This document shows positions 4,509 through 14,044 of a stretch of DNA of 21,952 nucleotides, one piece after another. The notes beneath the pieces are model-generated. The model was not told where the DNA came from, did no database searches, and saw nothing but the letters and a program-made list of their open reading frames with translations. Numbering within the stretch: the stretch's first letter is position 1; every line of letters starts with the position of its first letter. Origin of the DNA: a virus; IMG/VR virus record IMGVR_UViG_3300044641_008508, positions 1-21,952 of that record. The stretch is one strand, 5' to 3'. The position numbers and the translations under genes are program-made.

Positions 4509-6409
4509 TGTCTTTAGTTAACTTTACAAGTTTAGATTTCGATCAAATCAAAACATCAATTCAGGATTATTTGAGAGCAAACTCAAATTTTACTGATTAT
4601 GATTTTGAAGGATCTAATTTATCTGTACTCATTGATATGCTTGCCTACAATACCTATATTGCATCTTACAATGCAAATATGGTAAGTAATGAAGTTTTTA
4701 TTGATAGTGCTACACTTCGGGAAAATGTTGTCTCATTGGCAAGAAATATTGGATATGTCCCAAGATCAAGAAAATCATCAAAAGCAACTATCAGTTTTTT
4801 TGTTGATGTTATAGATTCCACAATTAAAACGATTACACTAAAACGTGGATCTGTATGTAATACAAATAATTTTAATGGTTCTGGATTTGTATTTTCAATC
4901 TTAAATGATATTACAGTTCCAGTGATAAATGGAACTGCTTTCTTTGAGTCCATAGATGTTTATGAAGGCTCTTTCACAAAAGAGAATTTTACTGTAGATC
5001 CAAATAATAAAAATCAAAGATTTATAATTGAAAATCGAGGAGTTGATACATCATCGATAGAAGTTCTAATAAGAGATACTGAAAATAGTAGTAGCGTAAA
5101 AAAATTTATAAATTCATCAAGTATTTTAGATATTAATTCAACCTCAAGAGTATTCTTTCTTCAGGAAATTGAAGATGAAAGGTATGAACTTATCTTTGGT
5201 GATGGTATTTTTGGTGAAAAATTGACGGAAAATAATTACATTGATGTTTCGTACTTAATTTGCAATGGTTCTTCAGCAAACGGATGTTCACTTTTTAATT
5301 TTGTTGGTATTTTAATTGATGATAAACAAAGAACAGTAAATCAAAATGTTTCATTAATTACAACAAATAATAGTTCTTCAAGTGGTTCGGAAATTGAATC
5401 AATCAATTCAATTCGTAATTTTGCTCCAAGATCATACTCATCTCAGAACAGAGCCGTCACTGCATCTGATTATGAAATAATCATTCCAAAAATATATGAT
5501 GAGGCTGAATCTGTAGTTGCATATGGAGGAGAAGAATTAAATCCCCCACAATATGGAAAAGTTTTTGTTGTAATAAAGCCTTTATATAGTTCATTCTTAT
5601 CAAATTCACTTAAAGATAATATAAAAAATGAACTTAGAAAATATTCTGTTGCTGGAATAATTCCTGAAATAGTTGATTTAAAATATCTTTATATTGAACT
5701 TGATTCAAACGTTTACTATAACTCAAATTCATCTTTGAATATTGAAGCAACCAAAACAAAAATTATCAACAATATTACGAGTTATGCCAATTCTGAAGAA
5801 TTAAATAAATATGGTGCAAGATTTAAATATAGTAAATATCAAAGTTTGATAGACAATAGCGATTCTTCTGTTACATCAAACATTACAAGAGTTCAAATAC
5901 GCAGAAATTTAAAAGTATCTACTAACTCTTTTGCTGAATATGAAATTTGTTTTAAAAATCAATTTCATATTAAAAATACAAATGGTTATAATATTAAGTC
6001 ATCTGGATTTAAAGTATCTGGAATATCGAAAACTGTTTATTTTGGAGATGTTCCAGATTCAAATTTAAAAAAAGGAACTATATTTCTATTTTATTTGAAT
6101 TCAGAAACTCAACCAATAAAAATTAAAAATTCTATTGGGACAATTGATTATGAGACTGGTGAAATTTTAACAAATCCATTAAAGATTATATCTTCGGAAA
6201 AAAATGAAGATGGAACTCCAATTATAGAAGTTTCCGCTATACCAGAATCAAATGATATTTTGGGAATACAGGATCTTTATTTGCAGATAGATATTAATAA
6301 GTTAAATATATCTTTGATTTCTGATAATATTGAATCTGGTTCAGACACTTCAGGATCAAACTATATTACATCTTCAAGTTACACCAATGGAGTTTTAGTA
6401 AGAAATTAA
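4508..6409 (+). CDS. 6: Baseplate wedge subunit gp6
   Basis: gp6 forms the ring that ties the six wedges together and rearranges during sheath contraction. The product has 633 residues against about 660 in T4. Residues 1-100 (DFDQIKTSIQDYLRAN, GSNLSVLIDMLAYNTY, NEVFIDSATLRENVVSLARN) are the conserved N-terminal segment. Residues about 303-355 hold the baseplate J-like segment with NRAVTASDYE and YGKVFVVIKP. The C-terminal part is beta-rich and serine/asparagine-rich. The gene overlaps gp25 by 1 nt and ends 3 nt before the gp7-like gene, as expected for stoichiometric wedge proteins. No truncation seen. Confidence 0.92.
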   Translation: MSLVNFTSLDFDQIKTSIQDYLRANSNFTDYDFEGSNLSVLIDMLAYNTYIASYNANMVSNEVFIDSATLRENVVSLARNIGYVPRSRKSSKATISFFVDVIDSTIKTITLKRGSVCNTNNFNGSGFVFSILNDITVPVINGTAFFESIDVYEGSFTKENFTVDPNNKNQRFIIENRGVDTSSIEVLIRDTENSSSVKKFINSSSILDINSTSRVFFLQEIEDERYELIFGDGIFGEKLTENNYIDVSYLICNGSSANGCSLFNFVGILIDDKQRTVNQNVSLITTNNSSSSGSEIESINSIRNFAPRSYSSQNRAVTASDYEIIIPKIYDEAESVVAYGGEELNPPQYGKVFVVIKPLYSSFLSNSLKDNIKNELRKYSVAGIIPEIVDLKYLYIELDSNVYYNSNSSLNIEATKTKIINNITSYANSEELNKYGARFKYSKYQSLIDNSDSSVTSNITRVQIRRNLKVSTNSFAEYEICFKNQFHIKNTNGYNIKSSGFKVSGISKTVYFGDVPDSNLKKGTIFLFYLNSETQPIKIKNSIGTIDYETGEILTNPLKIISSEKNEDGTPIIEVSAIPESNDILGIQDLYLQIDINKLNISLISDNIESGSDTSGSNYITSSSYTNGVLVRN

Positions 6410-6412
6410 TAT

Positions 6413-9400
6413 ATGGAAAATACTAGAATTAAAATTAGTTCTATTGTAGAAAGTCAGCTTCCCCTTTTTGTAAGAGATGACTATCCTCTTGTTGCAGAAC
6501 TTCTTACTGAATACTATAGATCATTAGAATCTAAAGGTTCTTCATATGATTTATTACAAAATATTGATCAATATGTAAAAGTAAATAATTTATCAAATTT
6601 AGTAGAAAATACAACTCTTACATCGGACATTGATTTGATAGATGATGTCATTTATGTAGACAATACTGAAGGTTTTCCAAATACATATGGATTGATTTAT
6701 ATTGACAATGAGATTATTCTTTACAAATCTAAGACTTTAACATCATTCAATGAATGTGTTAGGGGATTTAGTGGTATAACTGAATTTTCAGTAGGGAATA
6801 CTGAAGATTTCTCTTTCAGTGCTACGGAAAGAGAAAGTCATATTTCAGAGACATTAGTTGTAAATTTAAGTTCTTTATTTCTAAAAGAATTTTTTCTGAA
6901 GACTAAAAAACAATTTTTACCTGGATTTGATGGAAGAGAACTATACGAAAATCTAAATGAAAATATATTTTTAAAACAATCAAAAGATTTTTATACATCA
7001 AAAGGAACTGACAGGTCTTTTGAGATTTTATTTCGTGTTCTATATGGTAAAAATGTTGATGTCATTTTACCAAAAGATTATTTAATAAAGCCTTCAAATG
7101 CAGAATATAGAGTAACAAGGAATATTGTTGTAGAGTCAATAGAAGGTGATGTTGAATTATTAAAAAATAAAACAATATTCCAAGACAAATATGAAAATAT
7201 TCCAAAATCGTTTGGAACTGTTGTAGCTATTGAGAAATTAATAAAAAATGAAAAAGAATATTATATTCTAAAGTTGGACTATGATTTTGATAAAGATATT
7301 AGTGTTTCTGGTTCAATTTTTGGTGAATTAAAAATTCACCCAAAAACTAAAATTATTGATGATTTAATAATCAATTCAGATACAATAATTGTAGATTCAA
7401 CTTTAGGTTTTTCTTCATCTGGAACTCTATCAATCAAAGGTAGTTCTGATTATATTTTAGTTACATATAATGGAAAAACTGTTAATCAATTTTTAAATTG
7501 TTCTGGAATTGTAGAAAACTTTACTTCAGGAACAGAGATTTATGAAAATGTATACGCATATGGTTATTCAAAGATAAATGGTATAAAGCAAAAAATAAAA
7601 TTTAGAATTAATGGTGTTTTATCTGATATTGAATTGCCAGATAATACTTTTTATTATCAAAAAGATGATACTGGAAGAATTATAACTCTTGGGTATAATG
7701 AAAATTCATTTAAAGATAATAATTGGATTTTTAATAAAACTGTAAGATGTAATGTTAAAAATTTTACTCCAGATGGAAATTTTACATATAATATAGAAAC
7801 ATATGATGATAATGGAATTTATTCTGGAGATTCTGTTGAAATAGAATATTTAAATCAAACTAATGGAAGTAGAGAAACTTTAATATCTCAGGCGTTAATT
7901 CCATCTGGTAGTATACCAAGAAAAACATTTAAAATCACCACAAATGGAATTAGTATATCAAATATATTTTCAGTTAAAAGATTAATACGAAAATATTCAA
8001 ATAAGTATGTAACTGATGTTTTAAACGTATACAAAAATTTAAATGAGGATGAAATTTTTATTACATCATCATCATTACCATCTTATCTTACTCCAGATAC
8101 ATTAAAAACATTCAAGTATACTTTGAGTGGATTATTTTCTGGAGATACTATAGACATTCAGAATCACGGATTTATTACTGGTGATGAAATAGAATATAAA
8201 TTTGAAAATTCTAATCAAAGTCTTGGTATTTCTTCTGGTGTATATTATGTTAAAAAAATTAATGGTTCTCAATCTCAATTAAAACTCTCTAGGAGTAAAT
8301 ATGACATTGAAAGTGAGAAATTTGTCAGTATAGGTGCAACTAATTTAGATATTTCATCAAATAATACTATATCTTTATTAAGATTATCAAAAGAGAATGA
8401 TTCTATAGATTCCCAAAGACTTGTTAGAGTAATAAAAAGTCCCATAAACGATGGTAACACTTATAAAACGCCAACAGGAACAACTGGAATTTTAATTAAT
8501 GGTGTTGAAATTTTAAATTATAAATCAAATGATTTTGTTCATTATGGTCCAATTAAATCAATAGAAGTATTATCTCCAGGAAATAATTATGATGTCATAA
8601 ATCCCCCTAGTCTTGAAATCTCTTCTTCGATTGGATCAACAGCAAGGGGTTACTGTGGAGTAGAGGGTTCTCTGAATAAAATTAACATTATAGATGGTGG
8701 ATTTGATTATATTGATACTCCATTAATTACTATATCTGGTGGTGGTGGATTTGGAGCAAAAGCGTTTGTAAAGATGGTTTCATATGAACATTTTATAGAT
8801 TTTAATTCATCATCATCAAATTCGAATATTTCATTATCTAATGATGTTATTGGATTCTCAACATCTCATAAATTTAGAGATGGTGAATCTGTAATCTATC
8901 AAACATCAAATAATCAACCAATTGGTGGATTAAATACTGATGCAAAATATTTTGTCAAAGTAATAGATGATAACAGAATAAAACTACATAAATCTTACAA
9001 CGAATCAATTGTAGGTATTAACACAATAAACATAACATCGTTTGGAGTTGGAAATCATAGATTTAATTCCACAAACAAAAAGAAAAAAATTGATTCTATT
9101 GTAATTGAAAGTGAAGGAAGTGATTATAAGAATAAGAAAATATCAATTCCATCATCAGGAATAAACACGACAAATAATACTATAAACTCTGAGCAAATTC
9201 CTTATGTTGATGGTGACATTATATATTATTACGGTGGAACAACTAATATAAGTGGATTATCTACAGGAAGTTATTATATAACAAAAGTCGATGAGACTTC
9301 GTTTAAATTATCTCAAGTTGGAGTTGGTTCCACTTCAAGAGACTTTTATTATAGAACAAACCAATATGTAGATTTAAAATCAAATGGTGTAGGTAATCAT

Positions 9401-12400
9401 ATATTTAACTATGAGCCAATTGAAGTAAAAGTTACTGGTAAATTGGGAATTTCTACAGTATCATCTATTGATTTATCTGCAAAAGTACAACCAGTTTTTA
9501 GGGGAAAAATAACCTCAGTATTTTCATATGAAGGTGGTGTTGGTTATGGTTCATCTGAAATTATTAATTTCAACAAACAACCAGACTATAATTTAAATAT
9601 GGGTTCAAATGCTATTTTGACTCCTATTGTTTCAAATGGAAAAATAGTAAGTGTGGTTATTAATAATCCTGGTGATGATTATAATTCTCCTCCAGATTTA
9701 GCTGTCAGAGGATTTGGAATAGGATCTAAATTAACAGCAGTCATAGAAAATGGAAAAATTGTAGACGTAAAGGTTATAAATGGGGGAATTAATTATGAGA
9801 AAAAAAATACATCAATAGATGTATTAACTTCTGGAGAGGGATGTAAATTAAAATTTTACCCTGAAGTTTGGAATATTAATAATTTCTCAAGAATAATAGA
9901 CTACAAAAAATCATCTATTGATGATGATGGTATTGTATATGAAGGAAATAATTCAGAATATGGAAATCAATATACTCACTTATATGCTCCTAGATCTCTA
10001 AGAGATAGAGTATATACGGAATTTATTTCAGGTGGATTAGTAAATTATAGAAGTGATGCTGAGAATGATAAAGATGACAATCAAATAAAATACCACTCAC
10101 CTCTTATTGGTTGGGCATATGATGGAAATCCAATTTATGGACCATATGGTTATATTTCACCGACAAATAAAAAAGTAAAACGATTATCTTCTGGTTACAA
10201 AGCACCGGAAGATAATCAGCAAAATAGACCAAATAAAAATATTTTTCCTGCAGGATTTTTTGTAGAAGACTATATTTTTACTGATAGTGGAGATTTAGAC
10301 GAACATAATGGAAGATTTTGTGTTACTCCAGAATATCCAAATGGAACTTATGCATATTTTATGACAGTAGATCCTATAAAAACATTAGGAAGTGTAAAGG
10401 AACCTACATTCCCATATATTATAGGAAATACATTTAAATCTAAGCCGATAGAATTTAATTTGGATGTAAAATCAAATCAAGATTTATATGATTTAAATAA
10501 TCCAAATTATATTAGAAATACAAATCCGTGTAATACTTTAAGTGAAAATTCAGCATATGACCATATATTAAAGCTATCACAATTATCAGATCAAAAAATA
10601 AAAATAAGAAGTACAAAAAAAGGATCAATAGACTCTGTAAAAATAGTTTCAGGTGGAAATAATTATAAAATTGGTGACAGATTGATATTCAATAATCTCA
10701 ATAGTAGAGGAAATGGGGTATCGGCTAAAGTTAATTATATAAAAGGAAAAACTATTAGTGGAATATCTCAAACATCTAGAGTTACAAGTGATGTTGAATT
10801 TTATCCATCATCATCTTCAAATAGATTGATCGGATTTTCTAGTAATATTCATAATTTTCAAGATAATGATTATATTTTCATTAATTCTTTATCTGATTAT
10901 GACTCATCGGTGCAGGGAGGTTTTAATATTGGGATAAGATCAGAATCTTTAATACTTAGTGTTGGTGTAGCAGATACATCAGTAACTGGAATTGTTACTT
11001 ATTTTTATGTTTCAGGAATTCTCGATTTTCCATCAATAAGAGAAAATGACATTTTAAGAATTGATTCTGAAGATATTAAAGTTCTGAATATTGATAAGGA
11101 TTCATCTAGAATTAGAGTTTTAAGAAACCAAAATCTAACAGTTTCTTCTGCACATTCCGCATACTCATATCTATATGAAAGACCCAGAAAATTCTATATC
11201 AATTTAAATACTGATTTAAAAAATAAAAATTATAAATTGAATACTCAACTATATTTTGATCCAAAAGAATCTCTTGGTATAGGAACAATAGCTGGTATTG
11301 GATATACAATAACAATCTCAAATCCCGGAGTAGGACAAACTAGTATTATAGTACCAACAAAATCAATATATTTAAAAGACCATAAGTTAGAAACTGGAGA
11401 TCAATTAATATATAATACAAATAGTGGAATTGGAATAACAGTAACAAATGGAATTACTAACTTTACACTTTCAAATAATAGTATTGTCTATGCTGCAAAA
11501 CTATCAAATGATCTAGTTGGAATATCAACAGTTAAAGTTGGACTTGGAACAACGGGAGAATTTGTAGGTATATCACAAACTGCATCTACTTTATTTTTTA
11601 CCAATATTGGAACTGGAAATTATCATAGTTTCACTACAAATTATAATAATGTATCAAAAGGAAATATAGTAAAAAATACTATAACAGTATCCACAGCATC
11701 TACTCATAAATTAAGTTTAAATGATTCAGTTGTAATTGAAGCATTTCCTGGAATTTCAACTACAATAGTAGTAAGATATAATGATTATCATAATAGAATG
11801 ATTATTAATCCAAGATCTATTTCATCTATAGATACGGTTAATAACTTGATTGTAATCAATGGACATAATTATACTACTGGAGAAAAATTAATCTATACTT
11901 CCTCCACACCTTCTATTGGATTGGAAAATCAAGGAATATATTATGCTATTGTTTATGATGAAAACCGAATTAGGCTTTCTAATTCATATTACAATGCCAC
12001 AAGAAAAGATAAATTGGCAATCAGTATCACAAGTTCTTCTGCAGGGACTTTATCCCAGATAAATCCAAAAGTAAAAATTATTAAAAATCAAAACGTAATT
12101 TTTGATTTATCAGATTCATCTCTATCTTCTCCATTGATAGGCTCTGGAAATACTTCTGCATTTGATTTCAATTTATTTTCAGATAAAAACTTTCAAACAA
12201 TATTTTTTCCAATAAATTCTGATGGAACTTCAAAAATTAATAAAACTGGAAATATTGGAATTAGTTCTAATGCTAATCTTAAATTTAAGGTAGATTCTGA
12301 ATTTCCTAACTTTATTTACTATAACTTGATACCAAAAATCATTCAAAATGCAGAAACATTACATCTAGAATCTGATGAAGATTCAATAGAAAGTAATAAA

Positions 12401-14041
12401 ATTGTTTTCATAAACAGTAATTTGAATGGTTCCAAAACAATTTCAGGAATAACATCCAATAGCTTCAGCTTTCAAAATAATTATCTTGAAAATATTAATT
12501 ATTCTTCTCTAAGTGGAGATTTTAGATACTATACAAATTCAACATCAGAAACTGGAGAAATAGAATCTGTTAAAATTACATCCGAAGGAACACTCTATGA
12601 AAAATTACCTTCAATTTCATCGATTTCTTCCATATATGGAACTGGTGCAATTTTAATTCCACAAAGTAAATCTATAGGAAAAATTAATAAGTGTGATATA
12701 AATGATATTGGATATGATTATCCAATCGATAAAACATTAAAACCAATTGTTAAGTTTCCTTCTATTATTAGAGTCGAACCTCTATCCACAATAGAATCTA
12801 TTGAGGTACTTTTCCCAGGAATAAATTACATTACAAAACCAAATTTAATTGTTATTGATGGTTTTACAGATAATGTAGTCAATGATGTTTATTTGGATTA
12901 TGATATAATCAACTCCAAAATCAATATTATTAAAAATACAAAAGGTCTTTACAATGTAACTCCAAGAGTAATTCCCATAAACAATTCAAATGGACTTGGA
13001 ATAAGCTCAATATCATATAACTCATCAACAAAAATAGTTACTGCTTTCTTCACTAAGCAATTTAGTGATCCTGGAACATTTCCATTTTCAGTTGGAGAAA
13101 ATGTTTTTGTTGAAGGAGTTTCTGTTGTAAATTCATCAGATAAAGGATTTAATTCTAAAAATTATAATTATGCAGTTTTTCCTATAGTTGGAGTTAATAC
13201 AAATCTGGGAGGTTCTGGATCTGCAATTACATACTCTTTAGAAAATTATATTGAATCTACAGAAAATACTGGAATATTTGATTCTCAAAATTCATCCGGA
13301 AGAATTATATCTGAAAATCACTTCCCTAAGTTTAAAGTAAATCTATCAAAAAATTATTTTATCTATGGTGAGGAAGTTGTAGGTAGTGATACAAAGGGAA
13401 AAGTTTTAAAATGGGATTCTGAAAATGAATATTTAAATGTTGAAGTTATAAAGGATTTTGACATAAATTCATTAATTACCGGAACAACATCAAAATCACA
13501 AGCATTCATTAGAGATATATTTAAAAATGAATCGTTCTGTAATATAGATTCTTCATCCATTGTCAATGGCAATTGGAATAAAGATACAGGGTTTTTAAAC
13601 AACAACTCACAAAGAATACAAGATAATGATTATTATCAAAATTTTTCATACTCTTTGAAATCTGAGATTTCAATTCAAGAATGGAATGATGCTGTCAGTA
13701 ATTTAAATCACACCTTAGGATTCAAAAAATTCAGTGATTTGATTGTGGAATCAATCCCATTGGTATCTGGAATTTCAACTACCCAAAATGAAGGATTATT
13801 GTCTTCTATATCTGACTTAAATAGTATAGTTGATATTGAATGTATAAATGATTATGATTTAGTTTCTGAAAATTATTTTTATGTCCAAGACACTTTAACT
13901 AGTGATGAAATAATATTTAATTCAGTAATACTACAGGATTATTTTGAATCAATTGGTAATAGAGTTTTAACTATTGATGATATAAGTACTAATTTTAATA
14001 CATCATTATCCAAATCGTTTGTAACATCCTTTTACATATAA
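6413..14041 (+). CDS. 7: Giant gp7-like baseplate wedge protein with YHYH domain (2542 aa)
   Basis: gp7 is the wedge initiator that binds gp6, gp8 and gp10; T4 gp7 has 1032 residues. The N-terminal 250 residues match the T4 C-terminal region: DDYPLVAELLTEYY (about 21-35) and FYTSKGTDRSFEILFRVLYG (about 193-213; T4 has FYSTKGIEASYKFLFKVLYN). Residues about 2410-2447 (SYSLKSEISIQEW, then LGFKKFSDL) match the later T4 segment MKIKSNLPSSRW followed by HPVGF. Between them lie about 2,000 residues of beta-rich repeats and a YHYH-type domain at about 1230-1340 (GWAYDGNPIYGPYGY, DLDEHNGRFC, YAYFMTVD, FPYIIGNTF). No signal or membrane segment. The gene abuts gp6 and the next structural gene with 3-nt gaps. 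Assignment rests on recalled T4 sequence. Confidence 0.8.
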   Translation: MENTRIKISSIVESQLPLFVRDDYPLVAELLTEYYRSLESKGSSYDLLQNIDQYVKVNNLSNLVENTTLTSDIDLIDDVIYVDNTEGFPNTYGLIYIDNEIILYKSKTLTSFNECVRGFSGITEFSVGNTEDFSFSATERESHISETLVVNLSSLFLKEFFLKTKKQFLPGFDGRELYENLNENIFLKQSKDFYTSKGTDRSFEILFRVLYGKNVDVILPKDYLIKPSNAEYRVTRNIVVESIEGDVELLKNKTIFQDKYENIPKSFGTVVAIEKLIKNEKEYYILKLDYDFDKDISVSGSIFGELKIHPKTKIIDDLIINSDTIIVDSTLGFSSSGTLSIKGSSDYILVTYNGKTVNQFLNCSGIVENFTSGTEIYENVYAYGYSKINGIKQKIKFRINGVLSDIELPDNTFYYQKDDTGRIITLGYNENSFKDNNWIFNKTVRCNVKNFTPDGNFTYNIETYDDNGIYSGDSVEIEYLNQTNGSRETLISQALIPSGSIPRKTFKITTNGISISNIFSVKRLIRKYSNKYVTDVLNVYKNLNEDEIFITSSSLPSYLTPDTLKTFKYTLSGLFSGDTIDIQNHGFITGDEIEYKFENSNQSLGISSGVYYVKKINGSQSQLKLSRSKYDIESEKFVSIGATNLDISSNNTISLLRLSKENDSIDSQRLVRVIKSPINDGNTYKTPTGTTGILINGVEILNYKSNDFVHYGPIKSIEVLSPGNNYDVINPPSLEISSSIGSTARGYCGVEGSLNKINIIDGGFDYIDTPLITISGGGGFGAKAFVKMVSYEHFIDFNSSSSNSNISLSNDVIGFSTSHKFRDGESVIYQTSNNQPIGGLNTDAKYFVKVIDDNRIKLHKSYNESIVGINTINITSFGVGNHRFNSTNKKKKIDSIVIESEGSDYKNKKISIPSSGINTTNNTINSEQIPYVDGDIIYYYGGTTNISGLSTGSYYITKVDETSFKLSQVGVGSTSRDFYYRTNQYVDLKSNGVGNHIFNYEPIEVKVTGKLGISTVSSIDLSAKVQPVFRGKITSVFSYEGGVGYGSSEIINFNKQPDYNLNMGSNAILTPIVSNGKIVSVVINNPGDDYNSPPDLAVRGFGIGSKLTAVIENGKIVDVKVINGGINYEKKNTSIDVLTSGEGCKLKFYPEVWNINNFSRIIDYKKSSIDDDGIVYEGNNSEYGNQYTHLYAPRSLRDRVYTEFISGGLVNYRSDAENDKDDNQIKYHSPLIGWAYDGNPIYGPYGYISPTNKKVKRLSSGYKAPEDNQQNRPNKNIFPAGFFVEDYIFTDSGDLDEHNGRFCVTPEYPNGTYAYFMTVDPIKTLGSVKEPTFPYIIGNTFKSKPIEFNLDVKSNQDLYDLNNPNYIRNTNPCNTLSENSAYDHILKLSQLSDQKIKIRSTKKGSIDSVKIVSGGNNYKIGDRLIFNNLNSRGNGVSAKVNYIKGKTISGISQTSRVTSDVEFYPSSSSNRLIGFSSNIHNFQDNDYIFINSLSDYDSSVQGGFNIGIRSESLILSVGVADTSVTGIVTYFYVSGILDFPSIRENDILRIDSEDIKVLNIDKDSSRIRVLRNQNLTVSSAHSAYSYLYERPRKFYINLNTDLKNKNYKLNTQLYFDPKESLGIGTIAGIGYTITISNPGVGQTSIIVPTKSIYLKDHKLETGDQLIYNTNSGIGITVTNGITNFTLSNNSIVYAAKLSNDLVGISTVKVGLGTTGEFVGISQTASTLFFTNIGTGNYHSFTTNYNNVSKGNIVKNTITVSTASTHKLSLNDSVVIEAFPGISTTIVVRYNDYHNRMIINPRSISSIDTVNNLIVINGHNYTTGEKLIYTSSTPSIGLENQGIYYAIVYDENRIRLSNSYYNATRKDKLAISITSSSAGTLSQINPKVKIIKNQNVIFDLSDSSLSSPLIGSGNTSAFDFNLFSDKNFQTIFFPINSDGTSKINKTGNIGISSNANLKFKVDSEFPNFIYYNLIPKIIQNAETLHLESDEDSIESNKIVFINSNLNGSKTISGITSNSFSFQNNYLENINYSSLSGDFRYYTNSTSETGEIESVKITSEGTLYEKLPSISSISSIYGTGAILIPQSKSIGKINKCDINDIGYDYPIDKTLKPIVKFPSIIRVEPLSTIESIEVLFPGINYITKPNLIVIDGFTDNVVNDVYLDYDIINSKINIIKNTKGLYNVTPRVIPINNSNGLGISSISYNSSTKIVTAFFTKQFSDPGTFPFSVGENVFVEGVSVVNSSDKGFNSKNYNYAVFPIVGVNTNLGGSGSAITYSLENYIESTENTGIFDSQNSSGRIISENHFPKFKVNLSKNYFIYGEEVVGSDTKGKVLKWDSENEYLNVEVIKDFDINSLITGTTSKSQAFIRDIFKNESFCNIDSSSIVNGNWNKDTGFLNNNSQRIQDNDYYQNFSYSLKSEISIQEWNDAVSNLNHTLGFKKFSDLIVESIPLVSGISTTQNEGLLSSISDLNSIVDIECINDYDLVSENYFYVQDTLTSDEIIFNSVILQDYFESIGNRVLTIDDISTNFNTSLSKSFVTSFYI
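8155..12830 (+). repeat. Two families of protein repeats inside the gp7-like gene
   Basis: Family one has a Gly-Tyr turn followed by Pro and a beta strand, e.g. SPGNNYDVINPPSLEI (8571), DGGFDYIDTPLITI (8692), NPGDDYNSPPDLAV (9664), NGGINYEKKN (9778), SGGNNYKIGD (10650), FPGINYITKPNLIV (12810). Family two reads H-x-hydrophobic-x-x-G-[DE], then YY-x-x-x-VD/YD and a R[IL]xL strand, near 8165, 8867, 9200, 11380 and 11861. Both are degenerate at DNA level, so they are old. Confidence 0.7.
10100..10440 (+). other. YHYH domain coding segment within the gp7-like gene
   Basis: Residues about 1230-1340 follow the order of the YHYH family (PF14240): a WAYDGNPIYGPYG start, a DLDEHNGRF centre, the four-residue YHYH position replaced by YAYF, and an FPYIIGNTF end. 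The signature histidines are lost, so any metal role is doubtful; a carbohydrate- or surface-binding role would be inference. Confidence 0.75.
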
Positions 14042-14044
14042 AAA

